Of a DNA stretch of 64,000 bases, positions 12,020 to 20,512 are shown piece by piece. The DNA is taken from assembly GCF_026151205.1 (NCBI RefSeq), contig NC_087084.1, forward strand, positions 13,545,453-13,609,452, written 5' to 3'. The first letter of the stretch is position 1; each line of letters begins with the position of its first letter. The notes below the pieces were generated by a model. It saw nothing but the letters and a program-made list of their open reading frames with translations. It had not been told where the DNA came from and made no database searches. Position numbers and translations under genes: made by a program. Source of the stretch: Bolinopsis microptera. Lineage: Eukaryota > Ctenophora > Tentaculata > Lobata > Bolinopsidae.

Positions 12020-15000
12020 CTAAAGTGTGTAAATCTCGTTGTAAACGTACTTTAGTTGCTCACGGAGTTTTTGATAACCTTCATTTATGTTAACTTTGAT
12101 TTCTGTCGCTAACTCTCCGTGAAGATCCACCTGAAGGATGCAATTGTTTAGTTATTGTTAAAGTAATTATATGTATTGAGTATTCATGTATGTATTGCAG
12201 TGCAAATACATACATCAAGTAACAGCAGTTAAACCATAAAATTTATCAAAAAGTACACCCTCCTCTGCCCACTGTTCATAAGCAAAGAACTTTTCTCGCC
12301 AATCTTGTAAAAGTCTCTTATCTGCAACTACTTTCAGTCGAACTCCGGAAAATTTCAAAGCTGTTGCCACTGCAATACGTTGTTTTAATATATTTGTTTT
12401 GACATCTGGATCTTCGTAAACAATCATTGCCAGGATTTCTAGATAGGGCTTTTTGATAACCTTCTCTTGTGTTAAAAGGGCCACTTGTCATAAACATTCC
12501 CAAAAGCTCTCTGTTGTTCAGTATCCAAAATATTTCCTCTTCCAATCCAAACCCTTTTATACTTTTCGTATGTCTCAACAACTCCCACTGAAAGATAGCT
12601 AGAGAACCTTCAGAAGATTTAGTGTTTATGTATTTGTTTATAAACATTAAAAATTTGTATAAAAATGTGTTTTCGAGTTGTGAAATATCTTTTACCAAAT
12701 TTACCTGATCCCAAAACTTTGACATCAAGGAGTGCAATCTGTTTACGTTTTCTGGGAAATCTAGATTTATACTTGTTTAACCGTATCGCATCTCCAACCG
12801 TTCCGTTGCAGTTGAAACTGTACAACTGATCTTGTTGGGCCATCCCGTAGGACAGAGACAATCGACCACATTTCTTTTGTACTGTTCCATTTCTTAAAAC
12901 CAGCACATTAAGAAACTCGATATGTTCCTGCAAACATCTGTCAAATTTTTGAATATTAATTAAACATGGGTGCTTTTCTGGGTAGTTCTCCCAATAAAGG
13001 TACTGAAGTTGAATCTCTGAAATGTTAGAAACTCTTTCCAGGTAGAAGTCGACTATAGTCTATAACATTTGTTATTGAATGTTCCACTCTTACAAAAGTT
13101 GACAGCGCTCCATCGTAAAATTGTCTCAGGTTTTTTGTCCTGATTTGACCTTTCCTTCTTTAGTGGCTCGTTCAATTTTCAGATCATATTTGTTGACATC
13201 TGAAAAATGATGCATATTAGCTCAGAACTTCTGTTCAAAAACGTGGTTCATCAGTTATTTATTTTTCATGGAAAAAATACACATGACCAATTTTGAGATC
13301 GAATGAATTCGATGAACTATACAATATTTTATAGTATACATACCATCAACTAGTGCAAATATGCACCATGTTGTTTGTGAGCCTTTAAATTTTCTGGACC
13401 CTTGCCAAGTTCCTTGATTGATTCCATTTATCTTTACATCTAATCTTTCAAAATGCCACATTTTTGTCCCTGTGTTCATTACCCTTACACTTTTGAGCTT
13501 CCCAATAATTGCAGAATCCTCAAATTTGCACGTGCTTGTTCCTCCTATATTACTGTTGGTATTACAATCGAGCTCTGCAGTTTTCCCTTTACTCCCTATA
13601 ACCGTGTACAAGTAACCGGAGACTGCTCCGCCATCTTCACCAGTCTGCTGTGTAAATTCGTATTCAACCTGCCCAGTACCTGGCTCAAGTCAGACTTTAC
13701 GTCGAGATTGTGTCTGAATAACTAAAATTGACTTCAATTTGTTTTAAATAGTTTTAAAATAGTTTCATGCTTATAAGCAGAACTTCCTTTAAATTCCTAA
13801 TAAGTAAAAGTTACCAACTGCAACCTAGTATAGTTCACTGTTTCAAAATTATGCGGTCATAATTTTCGATGGAGCTGAAGCATACATACCGTTGAGTGTA
13901 AATCTGATAGTAAGTAAGTAAGTAAGTAAGTAAAGATTATGACATAACATCATCACAAGTGTCTACAAAATATCATTGCACTAAATAAAAAAATAATTTA
14001 AATAAATATATTTTTCCATCAACATTAATAATTTATCAAATTCAATTTTATTAATAAATAAGATCTAATACATTATCTATAAATAATTCATTAATACTTC
14101 CCAGTGGAATAAAGATTTATAAAACGCTTCTTTGCCACAAAAGGATGAAACCACAGATATTCATTATGTGTCTCCTTATTGCTTAAATAACTGGGTCCTT
14201 CAATTTTCCCTAAAACTTCATTCGAAACATTCCAAAAATAAAAATCATTTACACTGTTTTTAGAAATCATTTCTTTTTTAAATCCTTCCAATCTAACTTT
14301 AAAGCTTAAAACTGTCGAGCAGTTCTTGACATCTGAAGGGAGTTTGTTCCAGTAAGGAATGACTCGCTCCGGAAGAAAAGAAGACTGGAGATTCTTAACT
14401 TTAGTTACACTCTTATTACACCTATTGGTTGAAACTAGACTAAGACCAGATCTGCTCATTCTGAACAAACCCGATCCATATTCAGTCAAACCACTAGTTA
14501 CTTTAAAAGCTTCAATAAGGTCCCCACGTATTCGCCGCTCTGCCAGCGTTGTCAAATTGAGGATATCCAGTCTGCAGCTGTATGGAAGAGTACCCACCTC
14601 ATCAATAAGACGGGTAAACCGCCTCTGGACGCTCTCCAGCTCCAAAACAGTCCCCCAACTTCCATGAGCCGCAACTGGATTCCACAATTGGACACAATAC
14701 TCAAGATGAGGTCTTATCAAAGCTTTATAAATAGCTATCATTACAACCTTTTCTCTAATAATTAAGTTCCTTACAATCCAGCAGATCATACGATTTGCTT
14801 TAGAAATACATGCTTTTATCTGTTCATTCCAAAGCAAGGAGCTATGGGTAATAACCCCCAAATCTTTTTCCTGTGCAGATACTTCTAGTTCTACTCCATT
14901 TACAATATAATTCGAGTTAGGATTATTATTCAGATTAATATGGACTACTTTACACTTGGCAGGATTGAAGTTTAAGTGCCAAATACTCTCCCAAATTTCG

Positions 15001-18000
15001 AGTTCTAAAATATCATCAGATACACTTCTATGGTTAGCTGCATTACAAACTAACTTGAGATCATCTGCAAATAATTTAATCTTATTTTTAACATTGTCAG
15101 GTAAATCGTTTATATAAAGAATAAATAGCAAAGGACCCAATACTGACCCCTGGGGAACACCAGATAACACGTGTTTCACCTCAGACCATTGTCCTTCTAC
15201 ACAAACCCTCATGGTTCTGTCTGTCAGAAAATCTTTTATAACATCTAAAACTTTTCCCTTGACCCCAAACCCCTCCAATTTAGATAGAAGTCTAAAGTGG
15301 GGGACTGTGTCAAAGGCCTTACTAAAATCAAAATACAAAAGATCGACAGGAGCACCTTCGTCTAAAATATCAAGAATATTATCAAATGTCTCTAAGAGAT
15401 TAGATAGACAAGATTTACCCTTCACAAATCCATGCTGATGCTTTGAAATTCGTTCTTCTAAAAATGTTAATAAATGTGCCCTCACCAACTTTTCATACAC
15501 TTTGCACAAAATACAAGTTAATGAGACAGGTCTATAATTTAAGGGATCAGATTTAACACCCTTTTTGAACAATGCTACAACAGATGCTGTCTTCCAAATG
15601 TCAGGCAGGACTCCTGTTTCTGAACACTTAATAAATAATTTAGTTACAGCTTCAACAAACTTTTCATCGTATGCTAAGGATTTCAACAACTTTGGATGAA
15701 CGCCATCCGGACCAGAACTCTTAAAAACATTAAGCTTTAAAAGCTGCTTCTTGATATCAGAACTGCTAATTTCCATATCATCAATAACCTCTTTGTTATA
15801 ACTCTCATTTTGGGGAAGAGGGCCAGGTGGTTCACGCACAAACACAGAACTAAAGGCACTAGCAAGTACCTCAGCTGACTCAGATGAACTATCTGTGCGT
15901 GTACCATCTCCTCTATCTAAAGAAACAACACTTGACTTAACTTGACGTTTATTACGCAAATACGAGTAAAAAGATTTACAATTCTGTTTTAAATTAGATG
16001 TAATCTTCTTTTCATAATTTACTTTAGCTTTAATTTCTACCACCTCAAAAATATGCTGCTTGCTATTTGCACAGCTAAAGTTAATATCCGAAGGATTAAT
16101 ATCAAATTCAGCCCATGCTTTATCCTTGTTCTTCCTCATTCTTTTAAGTGAAGTTGTACTCCATGGCAACTTGACAGGTCTGTTGTCGAGATAAACCGAA
16201 GCAGCTGGGACAGCTGCAGCAACAGACTCCAATTTACCATGTAGTTCAACCCACATATCTTGAACATTATTTGTACAACTATAATCCCAGTCAATATTAT
16301 TCATACTAAAGTTAAATAACTCTTCTGAGGAAATCTTACCCCAAATAGGCTTTAAAATCTTTTGTTTGGGACTTTTGTTAGTATTGGGCGAAACAACCAG
16401 TTCGACTAGTATCCCAACATGTTCACTTTTGCCAAGCGGAGAAACGATCTTACAACCGTTGACAAGAGCATCATTTGTATACAAAACCTGATCAAGAAGA
16501 CTCTCCTGGAGAGTATCTTTCACAAGCCGTCTTCTGGTTGTTTCGTTAGTAAAGTACCACGTCAAACCACTGTCGTTAAATAAATCAATATACTTTTGTT
16601 GAATCATTAAAACCTGATTCTTACTAGAAATACCACTATTTACACTACCAGTTTCCCAAGATACATTAGGTAGGTTAAAATCTCCAATGATAATGGTTTC
16701 AAAAACATTCTTTTCACTAGATATGTTCTTGATGCAAGATAATAACATATTATTCTGCTTTAAATTCAAAGAGGTAGACCTATAAATACAACAAATACTA
16801 ATCAATCCACCAGAGGTATTGACATTAATAGCTAAAGAGTCTGGTGCTTTTAAAAATGAGCTCACTAATGAAGCATTACAACTGTTTTTAATATAAATAA
16901 TAGAACCTCCACCTCCACTTATGTTGCTAGTGGAGTTATCGATTTTAAAATCTCTGTCTTTTCTAAACATACTAAAACCTTCAATAAAAATTTCAGCATC
17001 TAAAATATCACTATTAAAATGAGTTTCTGTAATGCAGATTACATGAATGGATTTATAAACTGATAAAATACATTTTAGTTCATCAATTTTATTAAATAGT
17101 CCATTAGCATTAGTATAAAAAATATTCATGGGCTGACTACATTCCAGGGGTCGACCGAGGGCAGGATTTTCGACCGAGGCCGAGGCCGAGGAAAATACAG
17201 TTAGTTAAGACCGAGGCCGAGGACAACCGAGGTTTCTTTTTTTGACCGAGGCCGAGGCCGAGGCCGAGGAGTGCAAATTTTGACCGAGGCCGAGGCCGAG
17301 GCCGAGGAATTTTGGCAGAAAAATTGTTGGGAAAAAGGGCATTGTTTATTAGGAAAAGCGCACTGTACCTAATCAGATTGTACTGTGTACTATACTGTGT
17401 ACACACGTTACAATCATTATGAAGGGGCAAGTTCGCCAAGAGTCAGGAGTGGGCATGCTAATAAGCAGAGCTATCCGAGGTACCGCGACAATTGACCCCC
17501 CGACAATTGACCCCCGACAATTGACCCCCCGACAATTGACCCCCCGACAATTGACCCCTATGTAATTACACTGGGGTCAATTGTCGCGAAATCTAGGGTT
17601 TAGTACGACAATTGACCCCCCGACAATTGACCCCCATGTAATTACACTGGGGTCAATTGATCGGGTCCTGGGTCAGGGTTAGGGTTAGGGTTAGGGTTAG
17701 GGTTAGGGTTAGGGTTAGGGTCCTGGGTCAGGGTTAGGGTTAGGGTTAGGGTTACGGTTAGGGTCCTGGGTCAGGGTCAGGGTTAGGGTTAGGGTCAGGG
17801 TCAGGGTCAGGGCCAGGGTCAGGGTCAGGGTCAGGGTCAGGGTCAGGGTCAGGGTCAGGGTCAGGGTCAGGGTCCTGGGTCCTGGGTCCTGGGTCTTGGG
17901 TCCTGGGTCCTGGGTCAGGGTCAAGGTCAGCCGTGGGTCAATTGTCGGGGGGTAAATTGTCGGGGGTCAATTGTCGGGGGGTCAATTGTCGGGGGGTCAA

Positions 18001-20385
18001 TTGTCGCCCACCCCTATCCGAACCTTGCTGAGCGTTCAAGGAAATATCTATCTGCGCCGGCGAGCTCAGCAGCACCAGAGAGATTGTTTTCTACAGCAGG
18101 GCACATCCTGAAGTTAAATCGCCTCAGCCTTAAGCCAACAAACTTTGAGGGGTGCTTGTTTCTCAAAAAGAACATCGGAACATTTGGGGACAACTTCGGC
18201 CCCTGTCCAAATGAATTTGAAGCCCCAAATAAAGAGGACTGTCCCCCTTCTTCTGAGCTGTGCACAGAAGATTATTCTGATTCAGAGTGCTCAGATATTG
18301 TCATTTCATCAGACGATGAATCTTAGACTATGATATTTTTAGTTTTGTGTCCTGGTCAATTGGTCGTTTTATTTTCAATTTTACAAATTCGTTTACATTA
18401 ACCTCACAAACCTTACAAAAATCCTCGGTCAAATCCTCGGTAAAATCGTCAAATTTCGCCGAGGCCGAGGAATTTCGAATCTATTTTTGACCGAGGCCGA
18501 GGCGAACCGAGGAATTGTCCTCCTGACCGAGGCCGAGGCCGAGGCCGAGGAAAAATCGCCATTCCTCGGTAAAACCGAGGCCGAGGCCGAGGACTCGGTC
18601 GACCCTTGCTACATTCTTTATCACTGCTATTTACTTCTTCTCCACCTTCTTCTCTGTCTTTTCCTTCTCTGCTTCTTCCCGCCTCTTCTTCCTCTCTTCT
18701 CTGGCTAAAAAACGGATCTCTCGGTCTGCTCTGCAGAGATCCAGATTTATCCAGTATGATGACTCTTTCCAGCCCTTGCCATGGTTGGAATAATAGTTAA
18801 CTGACTCCTCATCAGCTGTCTGGATGATCAATGGCCGACAGGAGTCTGGCTTACCTGGATCCACTTTACCTGCACGATGGCAACTGATAAAGTCACTTTT
18901 TTCAATCTTTAGTGTCTCCTTGCAGAACTTCGAGTCCTCTTCCTGGCGTAGCTTGGAGTTAGCTTTCTTGCTCTCTGGTACATTCAAAACACACAGATTG
19001 AGCTTCCTTAAATTTCGCTCATATGCATCAGTGTGCATCTTTGTCTGAACTTTACTGACAACACTTTGTGAAGCTTGCTGTAAGCTCATTTCTTCTCTGA
19101 TCCATACTGTAGTTCCATCTTCAACACTTCTCGGCCCGCTCCAAGATCCTCTTAGTTTTCCCATTATTGCTACGTTAAGTGCCACAAATTTCCATTGGTT
19201 GCCCCCCTCGTATCTGATCCTCACACCCTGGAGTGTCCCGATAGCTGCAGTGTCTCGGAACGTGCAAAAACCTGTACCCCAATTGCGCGATCATCAATCA
19301 GCATAACATTGGTGCTCCGCAGTTTTATTTTTACTTCTGACCACGGTGTAGAAATACTCGGATGATTCTCCTCCGGACCCATCTTTGTCGTTGGTTTGGT
19401 GTGTGAATTCGTATTCTTCACCTTCAATGAGTTATAGTTAAGATTTCTCGATGTAGCAAATTTTATTCAGATGAACTTACGTTGGTAGATCTCGAATATA
19501 AAGTGTTGCGTAAAATTTGACTATATTTATTTATTCATTTTAGATCTGAACTGTAATTCACACAGCTGTAATTATGTACAGAAAGTTCGGGAGCAAGGGA
19601 AAATCTGCGGTAAATCGGGGATTGCAGTAAATCGGGGATTGCGGTAAATCGAAATTGTACTGTACCAGACGTTTGTGAACTAAGATTACCTATTTTAGTC
19701 CACTCATCAAGTTCAATTTCTCCCGAATCCCCCGATGATTGAATTATGTTGTCAGGTAACTCCATTGCAGAGGTTGTTCGAAGTTGTGGAGTTGTGGCTG
19801 TGGGGTTATCGTATTGACGAAGGAGGTCGAGCTTTGCTTTCCTTAAGAATTCAATGTGTTCTTCACTGGGGAATTCCATAACACCAGGCGTAATTCCACT
19901 GTCTGAATAGGTGCTAAGTTGATGTAAAGGATTATTCTTTGTGTTTATGTTATAAAGACCAATGTTTTACCGTCTTGACAATGTGGCACCGTTTTGACAA
20001 TGTGGCAATGTGGCACTGTCTTGACAATATTTTACCGTCTTGACAATGTGGCAATGTGGCACTGTCTTGAAAATGTGGCAATGTGGCACTGTCGCCAAAA
20101 TATTTGTATATGAAAGACGTTCTTTTCATTCTCATTACCTGACTCAAGGCTGGCTTGTTCGTCCTCTTCAGACTCCAGAAGCGGCCGATAATAGACAAAG
20201 TTGTGATCTCTGAGTAAATATTCGTCATGGTCCTCGATCAACCATGCATCGGCATAGTCTCCAAAATTCGTATACTCAGCATAATCCGTCTGAAGATATA
20301 ACATGCATCTTTTTTTGTATTTATAATAAGTTGAAGCAAAAATGATTGTTAGTCTAAGTTCTGAATCTAACAAATGTGATTTCAT
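12020..20385 (-). CDS. Unrecognised multi-exon protein with PLAT/LH2-like module
   Basis: Exons in transcript order: 20289-20139 (possibly from an in-frame ATG at 20385), 19902-19690, 13679-13344, 13199-13150, 13059-12705, 12597-12224, 12130-12020 (stop TAG 12022-12020). They sum to 1,590 nt with phases matching at every join: about 529 residues, or 561 from the ATG at 20385. The N-terminal two exons are acidic and Tyr-rich. Exon 13679-13344 has a TGEDGG...YTVIGSKGKTAEL...WHFERLDV pattern like PLAT/LH2 beta-sandwich domains. The 12597-12224 exon (RIAVATALKFSG, YEQWAEEGVLFD) faintly recalls bacterial-type transglutaminase-like proteins; that is only an impression. The last donor (GTTACT) is weak, and a further 5' exon is possible. 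The 6-kb intron 19689-13680 carries a dead exon copy and a LINE. Confidence 0.55.
13911..13936 (+). repeat. (GTAA)n microsatellite
   Basis: About six GTAA units lie just beyond the 3' end of the minus-strand LINE, where CR1/L2-type LINEs often end in short tandem repeats. The rest of 13680-14080 is AT-rich, with no other feature seen. Confidence 0.8.
14091..17129 (-). CDS. CR1/L2-like LINE ORF2: endonuclease plus reverse transcriptase
   Basis: An uninterrupted 1,012-codon frame. The apurinic-type endonuclease spans about residues 1-235: NANGLFNKIDEL near the start, ICITETH (about 30), GDFNLPNVSW (about 146) and a SEH motif where SDH is usual. The reverse transcriptase spans about 440-720: SSGPDGVHP, YFDFSKAFD, VPQGSVLGP (about 656) and the catalytic FADD (about 685). 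The C-terminal part carries the SFLPERVIPYWNKLP region typical of this clade. The frame makes the nicking endonuclease and polymerase for target-primed reverse transcription. The open frame indicates a recent insertion, but the element is now disabled by the hAT insertion and 5' truncation. The SDH-to-SEH change should weaken or alter endonuclease activity. Confidence 0.92.
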   Translation of the reverse strand: MNIFYTNANGLFNKIDELKCILSVYKSIHVICITETHFNSDILDAEIFIEGFSMFRKDRDFKIDNSTSNISGGGGSIIYIKNSCNASLVSSFLKAPDSLAINVNTSGGLISICCIYRSTSLNLKQNNMLLSCIKNISSEKNVFETIIIGDFNLPNVSWETGSVNSGISSKNQVLMIQQKYIDLFNDSGLTWYFTNETTRRRLVKDTLQESLLDQVLYTNDALVNGCKIVSPLGKSEHVGILVELVVSPNTNKSPKQKILKPIWGKISSEELFNFSMNNIDWDYSCTNNVQDMWVELHGKLESVAAAVPAASVYLDNRPVKLPWSTTSLKRMRKNKDKAWAEFDINPSDINFSCANSKQHIFEVVEIKAKVNYEKKITSNLKQNCKSFYSYLRNKRQVKSSVVSLDRGDGTRTDSSSESAEVLASAFSSVFVREPPGPLPQNESYNKEVIDDMEISSSDIKKQLLKLNVFKSSGPDGVHPKLLKSLAYDEKFVEAVTKLFIKCSETGVLPDIWKTASVVALFKKGVKSDPLNYRPVSLTCILCKVYEKLVRAHLLTFLEERISKHQHGFVKGKSCLSNLLETFDNILDILDEGAPVDLLYFDFSKAFDTVPHFRLLSKLEGFGVKGKVLDVIKDFLTDRTMRVCVEGQWSEVKHVLSGVPQGSVLGPLLFILYINDLPDNVKNKIKLFADDLKLVCNAANHRSVSDDILELEIWESIWHLNFNPAKCKVVHINLNNNPNSNYIVNGVELEVSAQEKDLGVITHSSLLWNEQIKACISKANRMICWIVRNLIIREKVVMIAIYKALIRPHLEYCVQLWNPVAAHGSWGTVLELESVQRRFTRLIDEVGTLPYSCRLDILNLTTLAERRIRGDLIEAFKVTSGLTEYGSGLFRMSRSGLSLVSTNRCNKSVTKVKNLQSSFLPERVIPYWNKLPSDVKNCSTVLSFKVRLEGFKKEMISKNSVNDFYFWNVSNEVLGKIEGPSYLSNKETHNEYLWFHPFVAKKRFINLYSTGKY
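17479..18013. mobile_element. Palindromic nested element made of CGACAATTGACCCCC repeats
   Basis: An 8-bp duplication CTATCCGA flanks it (17471-17478 and 18014-18021). The left side is an array of CGACAATTGACCCCC units and the right side an array of the inverted unit, giving long imperfect inverted ends. The centre is telomere-like and GGGTCA repeats. It interrupts the hAT transposase frame; removing it with one CTATCCGA restores a continuous reading frame into the YPNLAERSRKYL region. The 8-bp duplication again suggests mobilisation by a hAT transposase. No coding sequence. Confidence 0.8.
17670..17930 (+). repeat. Interstitial TTAGGG-like and GGGTCA repeats
   Basis: Runs of GGTTAG units (17678-17718, 17730-17765) alternate with GGGTCA and GGGTCCT units. 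TTAGGG is the common animal telomere unit, but here it lies at the core of a small transposon far from any visible chromosome end. Confidence 0.85.
18014..18326 (+). pseudogene. hAT transposase C-terminal (dimerisation) fragment
   Basis: The frame reads YPNLAERSRKYLSAPASSAA, then PERLFSTAGHIL and NFEGCLFLKKN, followed by an acidic Ser-rich tail to a stop at 18324-18326. This is the classic hATC dimerisation region near the C-terminus of hAT transposases. The N-terminal zinc finger and catalytic core are absent, and a nested element cuts the 5' side at 18013. It belongs to the hAT at 17145-18608 and cannot make an active enzyme. Confidence 0.85.
18631..19089 (-). pseudogene. LINE ORF1 remnant (RRM-like RNA-binding protein)
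   Basis: This is the C-terminal part of a CR1/L2-type ORF1. NLRKLNLCVLNVPESK begins an RRM-like fold, CHRAGKVDPGKPDSCRPLII follows, and the tail is Lys/Glu-rich (REERKKRREEAEKEKTEKK) ending at TAA 18633-18631. Upstream, the same frame runs without a stop into a PLAT/LH2-like exon remnant at 19090-19224, giving an apparent 197-codon fusion. I read the fusion as a by-product of 5' truncation, not a made protein. Confidence 0.7.
19090..19440 (-). pseudogene. Dead duplicate of PLAT/LH2-like exon (copy B)
   Basis: It reads GEEYEFTHQTNDKDG ... YFYTVVRSKNKTAEHQC, then two stop codons and a frame change. It continues as TGFCTFRDTAAIGTLQGVRI and WKFVALNVAIMGKLRGSW, aligning block by block with the intact exon at 13344-13679. 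It has a usable phase-1 acceptor, but its 3' end and donor are replaced by LINE sequence at about 19089. The minus-strand gene must skip it to stay in frame. Confidence 0.75.
19966..20100 (+). repeat. TTGACAATGTGGCA tandem repeats
   Basis: Variants of CTTGACAATGTGGCAATGTGGCACTG repeat in the intron between the first two visible exons of the minus-strand LH2-like gene. Short overlapping frames here (HIATLS-type repeats) are artefacts. Confidence 0.75.
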
Positions 20386-20512
20386 AACGACGATCTAATT
20401 CTAATGGAAAATTTCTCGTATCGTTGCTTGATTGAAAAATAAAATCCAACACAGGGGCATTACGTAACCTTAGAACTTATCCAGGATGTAATGGTCTACA
20501 TATGTGAATGTG
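20386..20512. promoter_or_regulatory. Candidate bidirectional promoter between LH2-like gene and CFAP221
   Basis: Only 127 bp separate the in-frame ATG at 20385 (minus strand) from the CFAP221 ATG at 20513. A left X-box half (GTAACC) followed by AGAAC lies at 20464-20476; it lacks a perfect right half. If the minus gene starts further upstream, the shared region would overlap CFAP221 exon 1. Confidence 0.35.

Larger units (their letters stand above)
17145..18608 (+). mobile_element. hAT transposon, internally deleted
   Basis: An 8-bp target duplication CTACATTC flanks it (17137-17144 and 18609-18616). Terminal inverted repeats read CAGGGGTCGACCGAG on the left and CAAGGGTCGACCGAG (inverted) on the right. 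Subterminal GACCGAGGCCGAGGCCGAGG arrays lie at both ends (17151-17310, 18460-18600), the arrangement expected of transposase-binding repeats in hAT elements. Only the C-terminal transposase region survives. It inserted between ORF1 and ORF2 of the CR1/L2-like LINE. Confidence 0.88.
13937..19089 (-). mobile_element. CR1/L2-like LINE, 5'-truncated, split by a hAT transposon
   Basis: In transcript order: the remnant of ORF1 (about 19089-18631), an interruption by a hAT element (18608-17145), then a complete ORF2 (17129-14091) and an AT-rich 3' UTR. Without the hAT, ORF1 stop and ORF2 start lie about 20 bp apart. The LINE sits inside a large intron of the minus-strand LH2-like gene in the same orientation. 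Its 5' end is fused directly to a broken LH2-like exon copy. Exact ends are uncertain and no target duplication was found. Confidence 0.8.

Noticed and set aside
12318-12737. 139-codon minus frame starting MHSLMSKFWDQ
   Set aside because: Out of frame with the exon at 12597-12224, which continues without a stop and joins its neighbours in phase.
13418-13725. Plus-strand frames opposite the LH2-like exon
   Set aside because: Shadows of the minus-strand exon, which has splice sites and homology to its duplicate.
17715-17924. 69-codon TLTLTLT frame
   Set aside because: Translation of GGGTCA/TTAGGG repeats.
17670-17930. Chromosome end
   Set aside because: Telomere-like units are short, mixed with GGGTCA, and enclosed in an element with an 8-bp target duplication.
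18631-19224. A real fusion protein of LH2-like domain and LINE ORF1
   Set aside because: Upstream of 19224 the exon copy has two stop codons and a frame change, and the LINE is 5'-truncated; the shared frame is accidental.
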